Positions 50,121 through 57,367 of a stretch of 64,000 bases of DNA are shown piece by piece. The translations under genes were made by a program, and so were the position numbers. This stretch comes from a virus. The stretch spans positions 202,641-266,640 of the IMG/VR virus record IMGVR_UViG_3300005253_001115; one strand, given 5' to 3'. The notes under the pieces are model-generated. The model was given only the letters and a program-made list of their open reading frames with translations. It did no database searches and was not told the origin of the DNA. Positions within the stretch are counted from its first letter, which is position 1. Each line of letters opens with the position of its first letter.

Positions 50121-50348
50121 TTAGTCTACTAGGACCAAGTTGGCAACCTCCGCATTGCACCTATCGACCTTGAGCTTCTTCTCAGGGTCGTCCTGGGGAC
50201 GACTCAAGCAGGCCATGATGCTCCCGACCACTGGAAACGTGTGGGTAATCTCCCACTCGTGCTCCACGTCTTGCGACCTTCCCCCAGGAATAGTGTAGAG
50301 TACCTTGTCCCCTACCTTTAACTTCGGGCTAGATTTTTTTCGACCCAT
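50121..50348 (-). CDS. Hypothetical small protein
   Basis: 75 aa from the ATG at 50348. Basic start (MGRKKSSPKLKVGDKVLYTI) typical of a small beta-barrel. Overlaps the end of the lytic transglycosylase gene. No family is recognised. Confidence 0.58.
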   Translation of the reverse strand: MGRKKSSPKLKVGDKVLYTIPGGRSQDVEHEWEITHTFPVVGSIMACLSRPQDDPEKKLKVDRCNAEVANLVLVD

Positions 50349-50989
50349 GCGGGTTGCTCCGGGATGCGCTTGAGAATCTTCGCGGGGTATTGCACGGGGA
50401 GCGCTTCTCGCCGCTCTATTCGCTTGGCAATATGAGCCGGACCCCAATTGTAAGCCGCTAGGGCAGCGTGCTCATTACCAAAGCGATCAAGAAGCTCACG
50501 GAGATATGCGCAACCCATGCGCACATTAGTAGCAGGATCGTTCAAAGACGCCGAGGTGTAGTTCGCGATTTCTAGGCGCGCAGCGATCTCGGCTCCGGTC
50601 CTGGGCATGATCTGAGTCAGCCCGATGGCTCCTACGAGGGAGACGGCATTTGGGTTCCCAGCGCTCTCTACGCGAATGAGGGAGGCAATCAACCAGGGCG
50701 AGAGATCAAACTCACTGGAGGCATCCTCGATGGCCTGAGCGACGATCTCAGCAAGTTCTCGGTCCTTGATCCCGGTCTCGGCGGCAATAGCGTCCACGAA
50801 AAGGTTCCACATCTCTGCATCGCGCTTGGCGATGTACTTCTGGTGGCGGGCGCGGGTTTCGATCTGGTCGATGACGTGCTGAGGCACAACAGGCTGCTCG
50901 TTGATATCCCCGGGGGATACGACGCCCATGAGTACCAGCATGAAAATTCCAGTAAGGATCATGAGTCGTTGCATATGGCTGCGTTCCAT
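50318..50989 (-). CDS. Lytic transglycosylase (SLT type) with signal/anchor segment
   Basis: 223 aa from the ATG at 50989 (GGAG site). Residues 6-25 are hydrophobic (MQRLMILTGIFMLVLMGVV), an export signal or anchor. The catalytic Glu is in IRVESAGNPNAVS, then GLTQIMPRTG and AYNWGP, all typical of Slt/EmtA-type enzymes that cut peptidoglycan. In a phage this may serve lysis or DNA entry. The small membrane gene upstream could work with it. Confidence 0.88.
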   Translation of the reverse strand: MERSHMQRLMILTGIFMLVLMGVVSPGDINEQPVVPQHVIDQIETRARHQKYIAKRDAEMWNLFVDAIAAETGIKDRELAEIVAQAIEDASSEFDLSPWLIASLIRVESAGNPNAVSLVGAIGLTQIMPRTGAEIAARLEIANYTSASLNDPATNVRMGCAYLRELLDRFGNEHAALAAYNWGPAHIAKRIERREALPVQYPAKILKRIPEQPAWVEKNLARS

Positions 50990-51021
50990 CTGATTCTCCA
51001 TACCAAGAAATAATGGTGCTT

Positions 51022-51126
51022 TTATCCGAAAATGAAGTGTTTGAACACCGGGAGGAATACGACTCCAAAAATCACCACGAAGGCAAAGCAATAGAGAATG
51101 AATAGATCGAAGGCTGTTTTAAGCAT
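51022..51126 (-). CDS. Small membrane protein upstream of transglycosylase
   Basis: 34 aa from the ATG at 51126, 7 nt after a near-perfect sigma-28-type -10. The sequence is almost wholly hydrophobic (LFILYCFAFVVIFGVVFL). Small size and location before a cell-wall enzyme could suit a lysis role, which is only a guess. Confidence 0.6.
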   Translation of the reverse strand: MLKTAFDLFILYCFAFVVIFGVVFLPVFKHFIFG

Positions 51127-51133
51127 GCCTTTT

Positions 51134-51160
51134 ATATCGGCCAACCCCTCCAGAACTTTA
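51134..51160 (-). promoter_or_regulatory. Sigma-28-like promoter (best match)
   Basis: Minus strand: TAAAGTTC - 11 nt - GCCGATAT, almost the FliA consensus TAAAGTTT-N11-GCCGATAA. It ends 7 nt before the ATG at 51126 and probably drives the membrane protein and transglycosylase. Confidence 0.7.
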
Positions 51161-51186
51161 GCTTCAGATGCCCTTCCCCTAAGGGA

Positions 51187-51295
51187 CCTGGGTGCGTGAA
51201 GCGGGTTCAATGGAGCGACCATCCAGGGTAACAAATCCCTGGGACGCCTGTCGCGTAAACCTCTCCTCCGCCACTATCAGCTAACGCACCCCAGG
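51187..51295. ncRNA. Candidate structured RNA in intergenic region
   Basis: Nested inverted repeats: outer CCTGGGTGCGT/ACGCACCCCAGG (one bulge), middle GCGAC/GTCGC, inner CCAGGG/CCCTGG with an 8-nt loop at 51223-51242. No reading frame fits. The surrounding 51161-51510 (350 bp) has no gene. Strand and function are not known; it may be a terminator or processing structure ending the upstream minus-strand transcript. Confidence 0.45.
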
Positions 51296-51510
51296 GTACG
51301 ACTCTGCGAGTAGCCCGCTCTTTTGCCCCATCGACCGGTCATGACTCGGATTCCCGGAGCCGGGAGTTACGGCTCTCCCTACAATCTAGTTGCTGCCCTC
51401 CGTGGGAAGGGTAGTGATCGGCGCATTTGTCGGGCTACACGGGAGTGGCGGGAGCACGAACCGGAGCCTCACCACGAGGGATCAGAACAGTTGCTTCGCG
51501 GCATACGTCT

Positions 51511-52014
51511 TTACTTTTCGGTAGTTCCGTTTGCAACTTTAGCACTTTCTGCAACTTTATCAGCGGATTTCTCAGCAGTCTTTTCGAGTAGTTTCTTGGC
51601 GAGCTTCTCGGCCACACGGTCCACAGTCTCAGCAGCCTCTTCCACGAGGGCCTCGGCTATCTCTTCGGCCTCGGCTTCCTTCTCAGCCTCTTCCTTGACC
51701 GCAGTCGGTCCTACGGGTCCGGTAGATGCAGTGGAGCCTCCGGCTTCGATGATCTTACGCTCGAACACTGCATCCATAGGATCAGCGTCAGGCTCCTGGG
51801 TCCATATCCAATCAATTTTTGTTTTGCCGCCATGTCCGTGGATATTCTCTACGTTTTTTATTCCGGCATACACATTAGTGCTGCCGTTCGCACCCAGCCA
51901 TCTTACTATAGATGTCCCATCACTGGCTTCGAAAACGTCGGCAAGATGGTCTCCTGTACCGGAGACACCGTGTACATCTTCGTTGCGCATAATTTTCCCT
52001 ACGCGAACCGACAT
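51511..52014 (-). CDS. Hypothetical protein with Ala/Glu coiled-coil C-terminus
   Basis: 167 aa from the ATG coupled to the HNH stop (TAATG). The N-terminal 85 residues look like a small beta domain (NVYAGIKNVENIHGHGGKT). The C-terminal 75 residues are a long Ala/Glu/Lys helix. No family is recognised. Confidence 0.6.
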   Translation of the reverse strand: MSVRVGKIMRNEDVHGVSGTGDHLADVFEASDGTSIVRWLGANGSTNVYAGIKNVENIHGHGGKTKIDWIWTQEPDADPMDAVFERKIIEAGGSTASTGPVGPTAVKEEAEKEAEAEEIAEALVEEAAETVDRVAEKLAKKLLEKTAEKSADKVAESAKVANGTTEK

Positions 52015-52640
52015 TAGGCTTCTTCCTCTGTTACATTGCTCCAACTTTGTCTAGACAATACTCGCGAAATTTGATCTGGCCCCACAGAGAACAGTAGCGC
52101 AATTTGCTTTTGCGTATTTCCGTTTTTGTAGAGCGCTCTAATTTCCCTCACAGCTTCTTTTGTAAGCTTGTTGCATTTACGATTCTGTTGTTGTTGTTGC
52201 ACCGTTGCCCAGCGACAGTTTCCCGGCTCATAGTTTCCTTCCACATCTATGCGGTCCAAGGTGCAATCTTTTGGTCTTTCTCCCATATCTTTCAAGAATG
52301 CTTCAAAAGAATTTGTCCATCTATGACATATTTTTACGCATTTATAAGCCTGTCTTGCTTCGGAAGCATAAAGTCCGCATCGGGTTTTCATCATAGCCCA
52401 CGATTTATACGTGGGTGTATCTGACATTCCGTGAGAAGTCATTCTAATGGCTGATGATTCCTTTTGAAAACATCCGCAAGACGTAGTGTTACCCGATCTG
52501 AGAGATTTGCCTGAAACTGTAAGTTTCTCGCCACAAGAGCATAGGCATAGCCATACTATGGCTCCGTCTCCTGCTCTTTGTCCAGAGTCCTTCAACACTA
52601 ACAACCTGCCGTATTTGTTGCCTGTTTCATCTATGCTCAC
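52014..52640 (-). CDS. HNH endonuclease with C-terminal helix-turn-helix
   Basis: 208 aa. N-terminal GNKYGRLLVL and CLCSCGEKLTV...TSCGC zinc pairs, then TLDRIDVEGNYEPGNCRWA (HNH core) and a C-terminal HTH (GNTQKQIALLFSVGPDQIS). A relative of the gene at 30959-31678 with a different C-terminus. Probably a free-standing homing endonuclease. Confidence 0.87.
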   Translation of the reverse strand: MSIDETGNKYGRLLVLKDSGQRAGDGAIVWLCLCSCGEKLTVSGKSLRSGNTTSCGCFQKESSAIRMTSHGMSDTPTYKSWAMMKTRCGLYASEARQAYKCVKICHRWTNSFEAFLKDMGERPKDCTLDRIDVEGNYEPGNCRWATVQQQQQNRKCNKLTKEAVREIRALYKNGNTQKQIALLFSVGPDQISRVLSRQSWSNVTEEEA

Positions 52641-52656
52641 CTAGCTTTCTCCGTGA

Positions 52657-52881
52657 CTAATTTCGGGCATCGAATAGCTCTGCTCCTAGAGACTTTAGTC
52701 TAATCCGAGTCCGACCCCGAATAGATAGTATCCTTCGCCTGTGGTGCTCTTCAGGGATGCGCTCGTGGGCTACATCGACGTAACACCATGGCTTTATTGC
52801 GATGGCGCCCAATGAGCAAAACTGGCCGAACTCCTTGGGAGCCAAAGGCGAATACCCGTGCCCTTCGATCTCTTCGTTCAA
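52657..52881 (-). CDS. Hypothetical small protein
   Basis: 74 aa; an aromatic and Cys-containing N-terminal half, then an Arg-rich helix (EEHHRRRILSIRGRTRIRL). The ATG overlaps the upstream stop. No family is recognised. Confidence 0.55.
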   Translation of the reverse strand: MNEEIEGHGYSPLAPKEFGQFCSLGAIAIKPWCYVDVAHERIPEEHHRRRILSIRGRTRIRLKSLGAELFDARN

Positions 52882-53462
52882 TAGAGAATGACATTTCCGC
52901 TCCTCTGCACCCCAAAACAGGCAGTAGTGTAGTTGCCGCCGCCACCCGAGTCTCGACTGTCACGGTTGTGCTCATCGTTGCCGACGAACTCGCCGCCGGT
53001 CCCTCGGGTCCAAGTGATAGCACGGAGCCGCTGGAACAGCAACGCAACTACCGGATTCTCCCGTGCGCGCTCGACCGCTCGATTGTTTTCCCCTGAGGAG
53101 TAGGTCATGGCACGCTTCTTGTTGTCCAGCGTGATGGTGACTTCCTCAAGGTGCAAAACCACACTTTTCGACGTGGGCAGGATGGGGAAAGCCTTCTTCT
53201 TCGGCTTGTAGATCTTCTTGTCACCTCGGCGGGTGATGTACTGAGCCGCTTCCCAAAACCGCTCCGAGTCCTGAACCCAGTCGGCTCGCGAGAAGCCTCG
53301 CTGCCCTTTACCGGCCTTCTGTGCCGCTGCGTAGGCTTCGCAGGCTAGCCTGTACTTCTTCTCGCGAAGTTCATTCACCTTCTCGATGATGGCAGTCCTG
53401 AAAGCCACCCACTCGCTCATGGAGAACTTGACGCTACCCTCCTCCCAGTTGTTACAACTCAT
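52878..53462 (-). CDS. Hypothetical basic protein
   Basis: 194 aa. Helical N-terminal half with many Lys and Arg, a YKPKKKAFPI segment, then beta strands and a Gly/Asn-rich end. No family is recognised. Confidence 0.6.
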   Translation of the reverse strand: MSCNNWEEGSVKFSMSEWVAFRTAIIEKVNELREKKYRLACEAYAAAQKAGKGQRGFSRADWVQDSERFWEAAQYITRRGDKKIYKPKKKAFPILPTSKSVVLHLEEVTITLDNKKRAMTYSSGENNRAVERARENPVVALLFQRLRAITWTRGTGGEFVGNDEHNRDSRDSGGGGNYTTACFGVQRSGNVILY

Positions 53463-53685
53463 TGTTTTCTCCTACCTCCCCCCTAAAAGTTTCGATCGCG
53501 GCCATCTCTGGGTCAGGTCCGTGAGGGCCACCTCCCATAAAAGCGTCGATCGCGTCCATCTCCGGGTCCGGGCCAACATGGGGCGTAGCGGGGGCGTCAT
53601 TAGCATACCATGCCCAGAACACACTGACTGCTGTCAGCCCACAAAAGCACATCATAAACACTAAAAACCATGCAAAGGCAGTCAT
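53452..53685 (-). CDS. Small membrane protein with duplicated acidic motif
   Basis: 77 aa. N-terminal membrane segment (FLVFMMCFCGLTAVSVFWAW), then two copies of a GPDPEM-AI-F motif. No family is recognised. Confidence 0.6.
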   Translation of the reverse strand: MTAFAWFLVFMMCFCGLTAVSVFWAWYANDAPATPHVGPDPEMDAIDAFMGGGPHGPDPEMAAIETFRGEVGENNEL

Positions 53686-53694
53686 TGTTTTCTC

Positions 53695-54153
53695 CTAGAA
53701 ACTATCGTCGTAGTCGTACCCAGGTTCGCTTCGAGTCCGGTCGTCTGCTTGACGCTGCTCGACTGCTTCAAAAAGAATCTCCTCAATGGAGGCTTGCTCG
53801 TTGCCCAGGAGGATCTCGTCGCCGAGAGACTTGAACCGGAACATCGCGTTGTCGCTGAAGGACTCCCAGTTTTTGCCAAAAAGGGTTCCCCGAAAGAAAT
53901 CCTTTATTTTGCGGGAGAAGGAACGAAAGTCGCCGTCGAGTATAATGGTAATGTCCTCAACACATGAGAAATCCATGCGACACCCTCGGTTCCCGTCTGC
54001 GTCGGCTCCGTAGTTGTGGTCAATGTCGATATTGACGAAACCCTCAACTTCAAGCTCGAAATAGTCAAGCTCGCCTTTGTAGGCGTCCATATCAACAATT
54101 TCGCCCGTCCAACCCCCGGGACGCTCAAACTCGTAGTGTGCGGTTGCTTGCAT
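53695..54153 (-). CDS. Hypothetical acidic protein
   Basis: 152 aa. Beta-rich N-terminal half (ELDYFELEVEGFVNIDID), possibly a small sandwich domain, then a helical part. A sigma-28-like promoter ends 7 nt before its ATG. No family is recognised. Confidence 0.6.
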   Translation of the reverse strand: MQATAHYEFERPGGWTGEIVDMDAYKGELDYFELEVEGFVNIDIDHNYGADADGNRGCRMDFSCVEDITIILDGDFRSFSRKIKDFFRGTLFGKNWESFSDNAMFRFKSLGDEILLGNEQASIEEILFEAVEQRQADDRTRSEPGYDYDDSF

Positions 54154-54160
54154 GTATTAC

Positions 54161-54187
54161 TCTTCGGCTCCTGTGACGGATTCTTTA
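54161..54187 (-). promoter_or_regulatory. Sigma-28-like promoter
   Basis: Minus strand: TAAAGAAT - 11 nt - GCCGAAGA, then 7 nt to the ATG at 54153. Confidence 0.55.
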
Positions 54188-54209
54188 GCAGAAAGAGAAA
54201 TAATGAGCG

Positions 54210-54248
54210 AAGCCCCCGGAGAGCGCCAGAACACTCAACCAGGGGCTT
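54210..54248 (-). terminator. Terminator-like hairpin
   Basis: AAGCCCCCGG/CCAGGGGCTT stem (one mismatch) with a 19-nt loop, between the stop of the phosphatase-like gene and the next promoter. Confidence 0.55.
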
Positions 54249-54268
54249 GCTTAATGCCGCCTAAGCGG

Positions 54269-54691
54269 CTATTTCGAGAACTGTGCGCGCCAATACTTGT
54301 TCATCAAGCCACGGCGCACACGGCTGTTACAGTGCTCATCAGAGTGAGTCTCATGGAGGTTCAGGTCGGCCCCATGAACCTCACGCATGAACGAACCTAC
54401 CGCAACTGACCGGCTTACGCCAGCGCTACAGTGGATCATGAAGTCACTCTCGATGTAGCTCTCGATGAACTCATGCAGGATCTCAGCATGTTCGATCGAG
54501 AACGCAATGATGTTGTGCCCTGTCATGCCTGTGGGGATCTTCACAACGTCATCGAACTCGATGCGCAGAATGTCGTCCCAACCCTCTTTCAACTCGTAGC
54601 TTTCCCCGGGGCTACCGATGGAAATCACCACTGTCCTGGGACGTGGCTCGATCTCGGCCGCATGGTACTTGCTGTAAACGTCCACCCTCAT
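54269..54691 (-). CDS. Tyrosine/dual-specificity phosphatase-like protein
   Basis: 140 aa. HCSAGVSRS at residues 87-95 is the Cx5R active-site loop of protein tyrosine phosphatases, preceded by a strand and followed by a helix as in the fold. A general-acid Asp is likely in the FDDVVKIP segment. It could act on host phosphoproteins or on phosphorylated nucleotides or RNA. Coupled by a 4-bp overlap to the L7/L12-like gene upstream. Confidence 0.8.
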   Translation of the reverse strand: MRVDVYSKYHAAEIEPRPRTVVISIGSPGESYELKEGWDDILRIEFDDVVKIPTGMTGHNIIAFSIEHAEILHEFIESYIESDFMIHCSAGVSRSVAVGSFMREVHGADLNLHETHSDEHCNSRVRRGLMNKYWRAQFSK

Positions 54692-55143
54692 TGTACTTCC
54701 TTCGACAAAGCCTCTGTAATCATTTCCCGGAGCTTGTCCATTACGGATGGAGTATTAGCGGTAGAGTGGACCAGTTCAGCACGTCCTCCGTTCTCTTCGA
54801 TCACCTTGCAGAACGACTCACACGCAGACTCAAGTTTACCTGCCGTTTCGATGAATCCGTGCGGAGCCTCCTCGACCAGTTCCTTGGAATCCTTGAGGCC
54901 CAGCCCCGTGAAAGCGCGCACTTCCTTGATGCACTGAATCTTCCTCTCACCGAAGGATATGAAGGTGATGCCTGCCGGTCGCCCCTCAGTCAGTGCCGGT
55001 AGCTTCGCGCGCAGAAAGTCGTTCACGTCAAGCTCGACGCTAAGACGATCGGCCCTCAGTACCTCGGGGCCGATGGTACATTCCAGTCCCTCGACTTCCA
55101 GCTTGAGGATGTTGTCTTTGAAGCTCAATTTCGATGCAGGCAT
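54688..55143 (-). CDS. Protein with ribosomal L7/L12 C-terminal-like domain
   Basis: 151 aa. Residues 68-127 (KIQCIKEVRAFTGLGLKDSK, then ELVEEAP) match the L7/L12 C-terminal domain, which contacts translation factors. The flexible hinge and N-terminal dimer domain of L7/L12 are absent; instead there is a beta-rich N-terminal half. A sigma-28-like promoter ends 7 nt before the ATG. It might modify factor recruitment to the ribosome. Confidence 0.78.
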   Translation of the reverse strand: MPASKLSFKDNILKLEVEGLECTIGPEVLRADRLSVELDVNDFLRAKLPALTEGRPAGITFISFGERKIQCIKEVRAFTGLGLKDSKELVEEAPHGFIETAGKLESACESFCKVIEENGGRAELVHSTANTPSVMDKLREMITEALSKEVQ

Positions 55144-55150
55144 GGTTTAC

Positions 55151-55177
55151 TCTTCGGCCTCCCGACCGAAAACTTTA
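55151..55177 (-). promoter_or_regulatory. Sigma-28-like promoter
   Basis: Minus strand: TAAAGTTT - 11 nt - GCCGAAGA, then 7 nt to the ATG at 55143. The -35 overlaps the stop codon of the small gene upstream. Confidence 0.65.
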
Positions 55178-55297
55178 GGCATCCATCGGAAAAGCACCAC
55201 ATGTCGGGCAGTGGCGGGGCCGAGCCTTGCGCGCCTTCAAAACCAGCTTAACTGCGATCACGAGCAACTCGTCAGCCAAATCATACCGAGCGAACAT
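55175..55297 (-). CDS. Small protein with CPTCG motif
   Basis: 40 aa, starting 1 base after the stop of the HD gene. A helical start (ARYDLADELLVIAVKLVLKA) leads to RHCPTCGAF, a possible half zinc ribbon. Too short for usual gene finders; supported by its tight spacing. Confidence 0.5.
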   Translation of the reverse strand: MFARYDLADELLVIAVKLVLKARKARPRHCPTCGAFPMDA

Positions 55298-55298
55298 C

Positions 55299-55805
55299 TT
55301 AACGTGCCCTCTCATGTGCCAGAAGCGCCTTTGTAACCTTCGCCATGGCCGGAATGTACCGCTCCAGAGCTAATCGAATGTGATGCTCCGTCCGTCCCGG
55401 CTTCGGTGCAGCGTTCCGCTGAATGTCGGCCAGTTTGACGACGGTGGTGTCCCGATCGAGAATCGCCCGATCGAGAAACTCGTTGTAGGTTTCTTTGCCG
55501 AAGTAGTGCCGGGTCAACCCCGTCAGAATCTCATGGACCCGAACGAGGTCATGCTTCTCAAGGAACAGGGAGATCCGGCTCTCACTCTGTGGGTGGTCCT
55601 CCATCGCGTCGTGGAGAATCGCGGCAACCTGAACTTCGATCGACTCGTCCTGCTCCTGTACCGTCTTGAGAACCTGAAGTAGGTGGAAGATGTAGGGACC
55701 ACCACCGTAAAGGTCATCCTTGTGGATGTCGGCGGCGAGTGCGATTGCCTTTCCTAGTACCTTGTCCGTCGTAAAGCGCTTTACTAAAGCTAGTACCTTC
55801 GTCAT
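55299..55805 (-). CDS. HD-domain hydrolase, SpoT/MESH1-like
   Basis: 168 aa. YIFHLLQVL, AAILHDAMEDH (HD motif) and VVKLADIQRN follow the order of the (p)ppGpp hydrolase domain of RelA/SpoT and stand-alone MESH1. Length fits a single-domain hydrolase. It may lower the alarmone level during infection, or act on NADPH as reported for MESH1. A promoter-like element lies upstream. Confidence 0.8.
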   Translation of the reverse strand: MTKVLALVKRFTTDKVLGKAIALAADIHKDDLYGGGPYIFHLLQVLKTVQEQDESIEVQVAAILHDAMEDHPQSESRISLFLEKHDLVRVHEILTGLTRHYFGKETYNEFLDRAILDRDTTVVKLADIQRNAAPKPGRTEHHIRLALERYIPAMAKVTKALLAHERAR

Positions 55806-55826
55806 GGTGTGTTCCCTTCACCCTAT

Positions 55827-55853
55827 CTATCGGTCCTCACCCGTGGAACTTGA
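55827..55853 (-). promoter_or_regulatory. Sigma-28-like promoter with leader
   Basis: Minus strand: TCAAGTTC - 11 nt - ACCGATAG. The ATG at 55805 is 21 nt downstream, with an AGGGAA site, so this transcript has a short leader. The -35 overlaps the end of the upstream gene. Confidence 0.55.
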
Positions 55854-56079
55854 GGCTTTTCCCTATGGAAGCGAATGCTGCCTTTGTTTCACACTGGTTG
55901 CTACAAAAATCTCGTGTGGTTTCATGGCCGCAGAAGTTGCACTTCCCCTGCTTGCTCTTGTACTCCTGTTCGACGTAACGCTCAGCGTTCACGCGGTCGT
56001 CCATACGGCGCTGGATTTCCAGCGGGGCAGGAACAAGTTTGGCTATCATCCAGTTAACCTCTTCTTTATCTAGTCCCAT
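55837..56079 (-). CDS. Small zinc-ribbon protein
   Basis: 80 aa. Helical N-terminal half and a C-terminal CNFCGHETTRDFCSNQC zinc ribbon with a following helix. No named family. It overlaps the gene upstream by 14 bp. Confidence 0.62.
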   Translation of the reverse strand: MGLDKEEVNWMIAKLVPAPLEIQRRMDDRVNAERYVEQEYKSKQGKCNFCGHETTRDFCSNQCETKAAFASIGKSLKFHG

Positions 56080-56551
56080 GTTCTCTACCTTCGGTCCGAG
56101 CCTTGATTGCCTTGAGGTTTTTCTCGTACCCTGGCGAATTGTAGTCGTTCGCCGAAAAGCCTACTACAAAATTGCTGAACTCCTGCTCTAGCAGTTCCCA
56201 CACGCTGCGGTAGGTGGTGTGGAAAGTTGGCTCCCAGTCTCGGTAGTCAGCGCTCTGGCGTCTCTGGGGCTCCCAGTCTCGGTAAACCGGGTCGTTGACA
56301 AACTGAACCTGATTTGTGGCCTGCTCATGACGCTCGGTCATTTCGCGAGGATCGTCCAGTACGTGCCCACCCGGAGTACAAAACCCGTAACATCCCATGG
56401 CATTGGAAAACCGCAGGTTGTGCGCATCGCAGAATGGTTGCAGTACATTCTTCTCGAAATACTGCACATGGCTATCGAAAGCCTTCTCCATGCGATCAGC
56501 GATTCTCTCGCTGTGCTTCTGCACCTTCCCAATGCCCTCTTCTAGACTCAC
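56066..56551 (-). CDS. Hypothetical protein with YRDWEP repeat
   Basis: 161 aa from a GTG in a GTGA overlap with the previous stop. A helical N-terminus is followed by two YRDWEP copies spaced by 9 residues and a C-terminal FVVGFSANDYNSPGYEKN segment. No family is recognised. Confidence 0.58.
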   Translation of the reverse strand: MSLEEGIGKVQKHSERIADRMEKAFDSHVQYFEKNVLQPFCDAHNLRFSNAMGCYGFCTPGGHVLDDPREMTERHEQATNQVQFVNDPVYRDWEPQRRQSADYRDWEPTFHTTYRSVWELLEQEFSNFVVGFSANDYNSPGYEKNLKAIKARTEGREHGTR

Positions 56552-56799
56552 GGGGTGACTTTCGGGAGCTTCCACTCCATGCGGTCGCCGTAGGCGTTCT
56601 TGATGAGCGTCTGCTCGCTGATAGCCGCCGCCAAAGCCTTGCGGGCATTCCGGGCAGTGGCACCGAACCCACACGCACCTCGCAGCATGGCACCTTCCTT
56701 CACCTCGCACCTACGCAGGCTGGCGACCTTCTGGTTCGTTGCAGTCTCGGTGACTTTTACCTTGCTGTCGGTCATGTACTCGACTTCTTTCAATCTCAT
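56548..56799 (-). CDS. Hypothetical small protein
   Basis: 83 aa (or 75 from the second Met). Beta start (TDSKVKVTETATNQKVASLR), two Cys, and an Ala-rich helix. No family is recognised. Confidence 0.58.
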   Translation of the reverse strand: MRLKEVEYMTDSKVKVTETATNQKVASLRRCEVKEGAMLRGACGFGATARNARKALAAAISEQTLIKNAYGDRMEWKLPKVTP

Positions 56800-56816
56800 G
56801 CGTATGCCTTTCCTAT

Positions 56817-56999
56817 TTAGCGGTTCCGATGTACCAGCCGGGCCAGCTTTGACCGTGACTGCTCGATCTCTTCGTCACTCATTGGAGTCTGGACGAACCG
56901 GCGTTCGGTCTCATTGAACCCAGGGAAATCGCCGTGCTCTTCGAGACCTTTGTGGAAGGGATCGGTCGCGATGTTGTCCTTGACTTTTTCGTCTTCCAT
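56817..56999 (-). CDS. Hypothetical small charged protein
   Basis: 60 aa, acidic N-terminal half, basic end (SRSKLARLVHRNR). A sigma-28-like promoter ends 7 nt before the ATG and there is no ribosome site. No family is recognised. Confidence 0.58.
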   Translation of the reverse strand: MEDEKVKDNIATDPFHKGLEEHGDFPGFNETERRFVQTPMSDEEIEQSRSKLARLVHRNR

Positions 57000-57006
57000 A
57001 CTTTAT

Positions 57007-57033
57007 TCTTCGGTCGTTTCTCCAGAAACTTGA
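57007..57033 (-). promoter_or_regulatory. Sigma-28-like promoter
   Basis: Minus strand: TCAAGTTT - 11 nt - ACCGAAGA, then 7 nt to the ATG at 56999. Confidence 0.62.
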
Positions 57034-57046
57034 GGGAAAAATGGCC

Positions 57047-57128
57047 GCTCCGGGCCGGTCCCTGTCAACATGCCACCCGGTCAACCCTACAACCAAAGGG
57101 TGGGTGCGTCGGAAATGCAGCCCGGAGC
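57047..57128. ncRNA. Structured intergenic element
   Basis: Outer stem GCTCCGGGC/GCCCGGAGC (9 bp, perfect) encloses about 64 nt with a further CCACCC/GGGTGG pairing. It lies between the stop at 57134 and a promoter. It may act as terminator or as a processed RNA. Confidence 0.45.
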
Positions 57129-57133
57129 GACGA

Positions 57134-57367
57134 CTACTGTGGCTTTAGGATAGCCTCGCCGTGGGTCGCGAACGCTTCGGCCTGCTTCTGGAACCAGAAG
57201 TCCTCTTCCATCTCGTGGACCTCGGCTTTGAGGTCGTCCATGTAGGCTTGCGTCATCGGCACGAGATTACCGGACTCGTTTCGGACCATCACTCCGAACT
57301 CGCCGAAGTCCTCACGCTGGAGGGGTCGAAAGGCGTCTTGAATCATGCTGAGTAGTCTGCGCATCAC
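57134..57367 (-). CDS. Hypothetical small protein
   Basis: 77 aa; MMRRLLSMIQDAF start, acidic helix in the C-terminal half. ATGA overlap with the gene upstream. No family is recognised. Confidence 0.58.
   Translation of the reverse strand: MMRRLLSMIQDAFRPLQREDFGEFGVMVRNESGNLVPMTQAYMDDLKAEVHEMEEDFWFQKQAEAFATHGEAILKPQ

Noticed and set aside
51160-51510. tRNA or tmRNA in the gene-free region (GGTTCAA-like T-loop, GGGTGCG/CGCACCC arms)
   Set aside because: The T-loop-like sequence is near the wrong end and the distance between the arms (about 100 nt) does not fit a tRNA cloverleaf.
52680-52705. TAAAG box near 52690 as another promoter
   Set aside because: It is within the coding sequence of the gene at 52657-52881 and no matching -10 follows.
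55899-56110. Weak sigma-28-like site before the gene at 56079
   Set aside because: Spacing to the ATG is 6 nt, the -35 is poor, and it lies within the upstream coding sequence.
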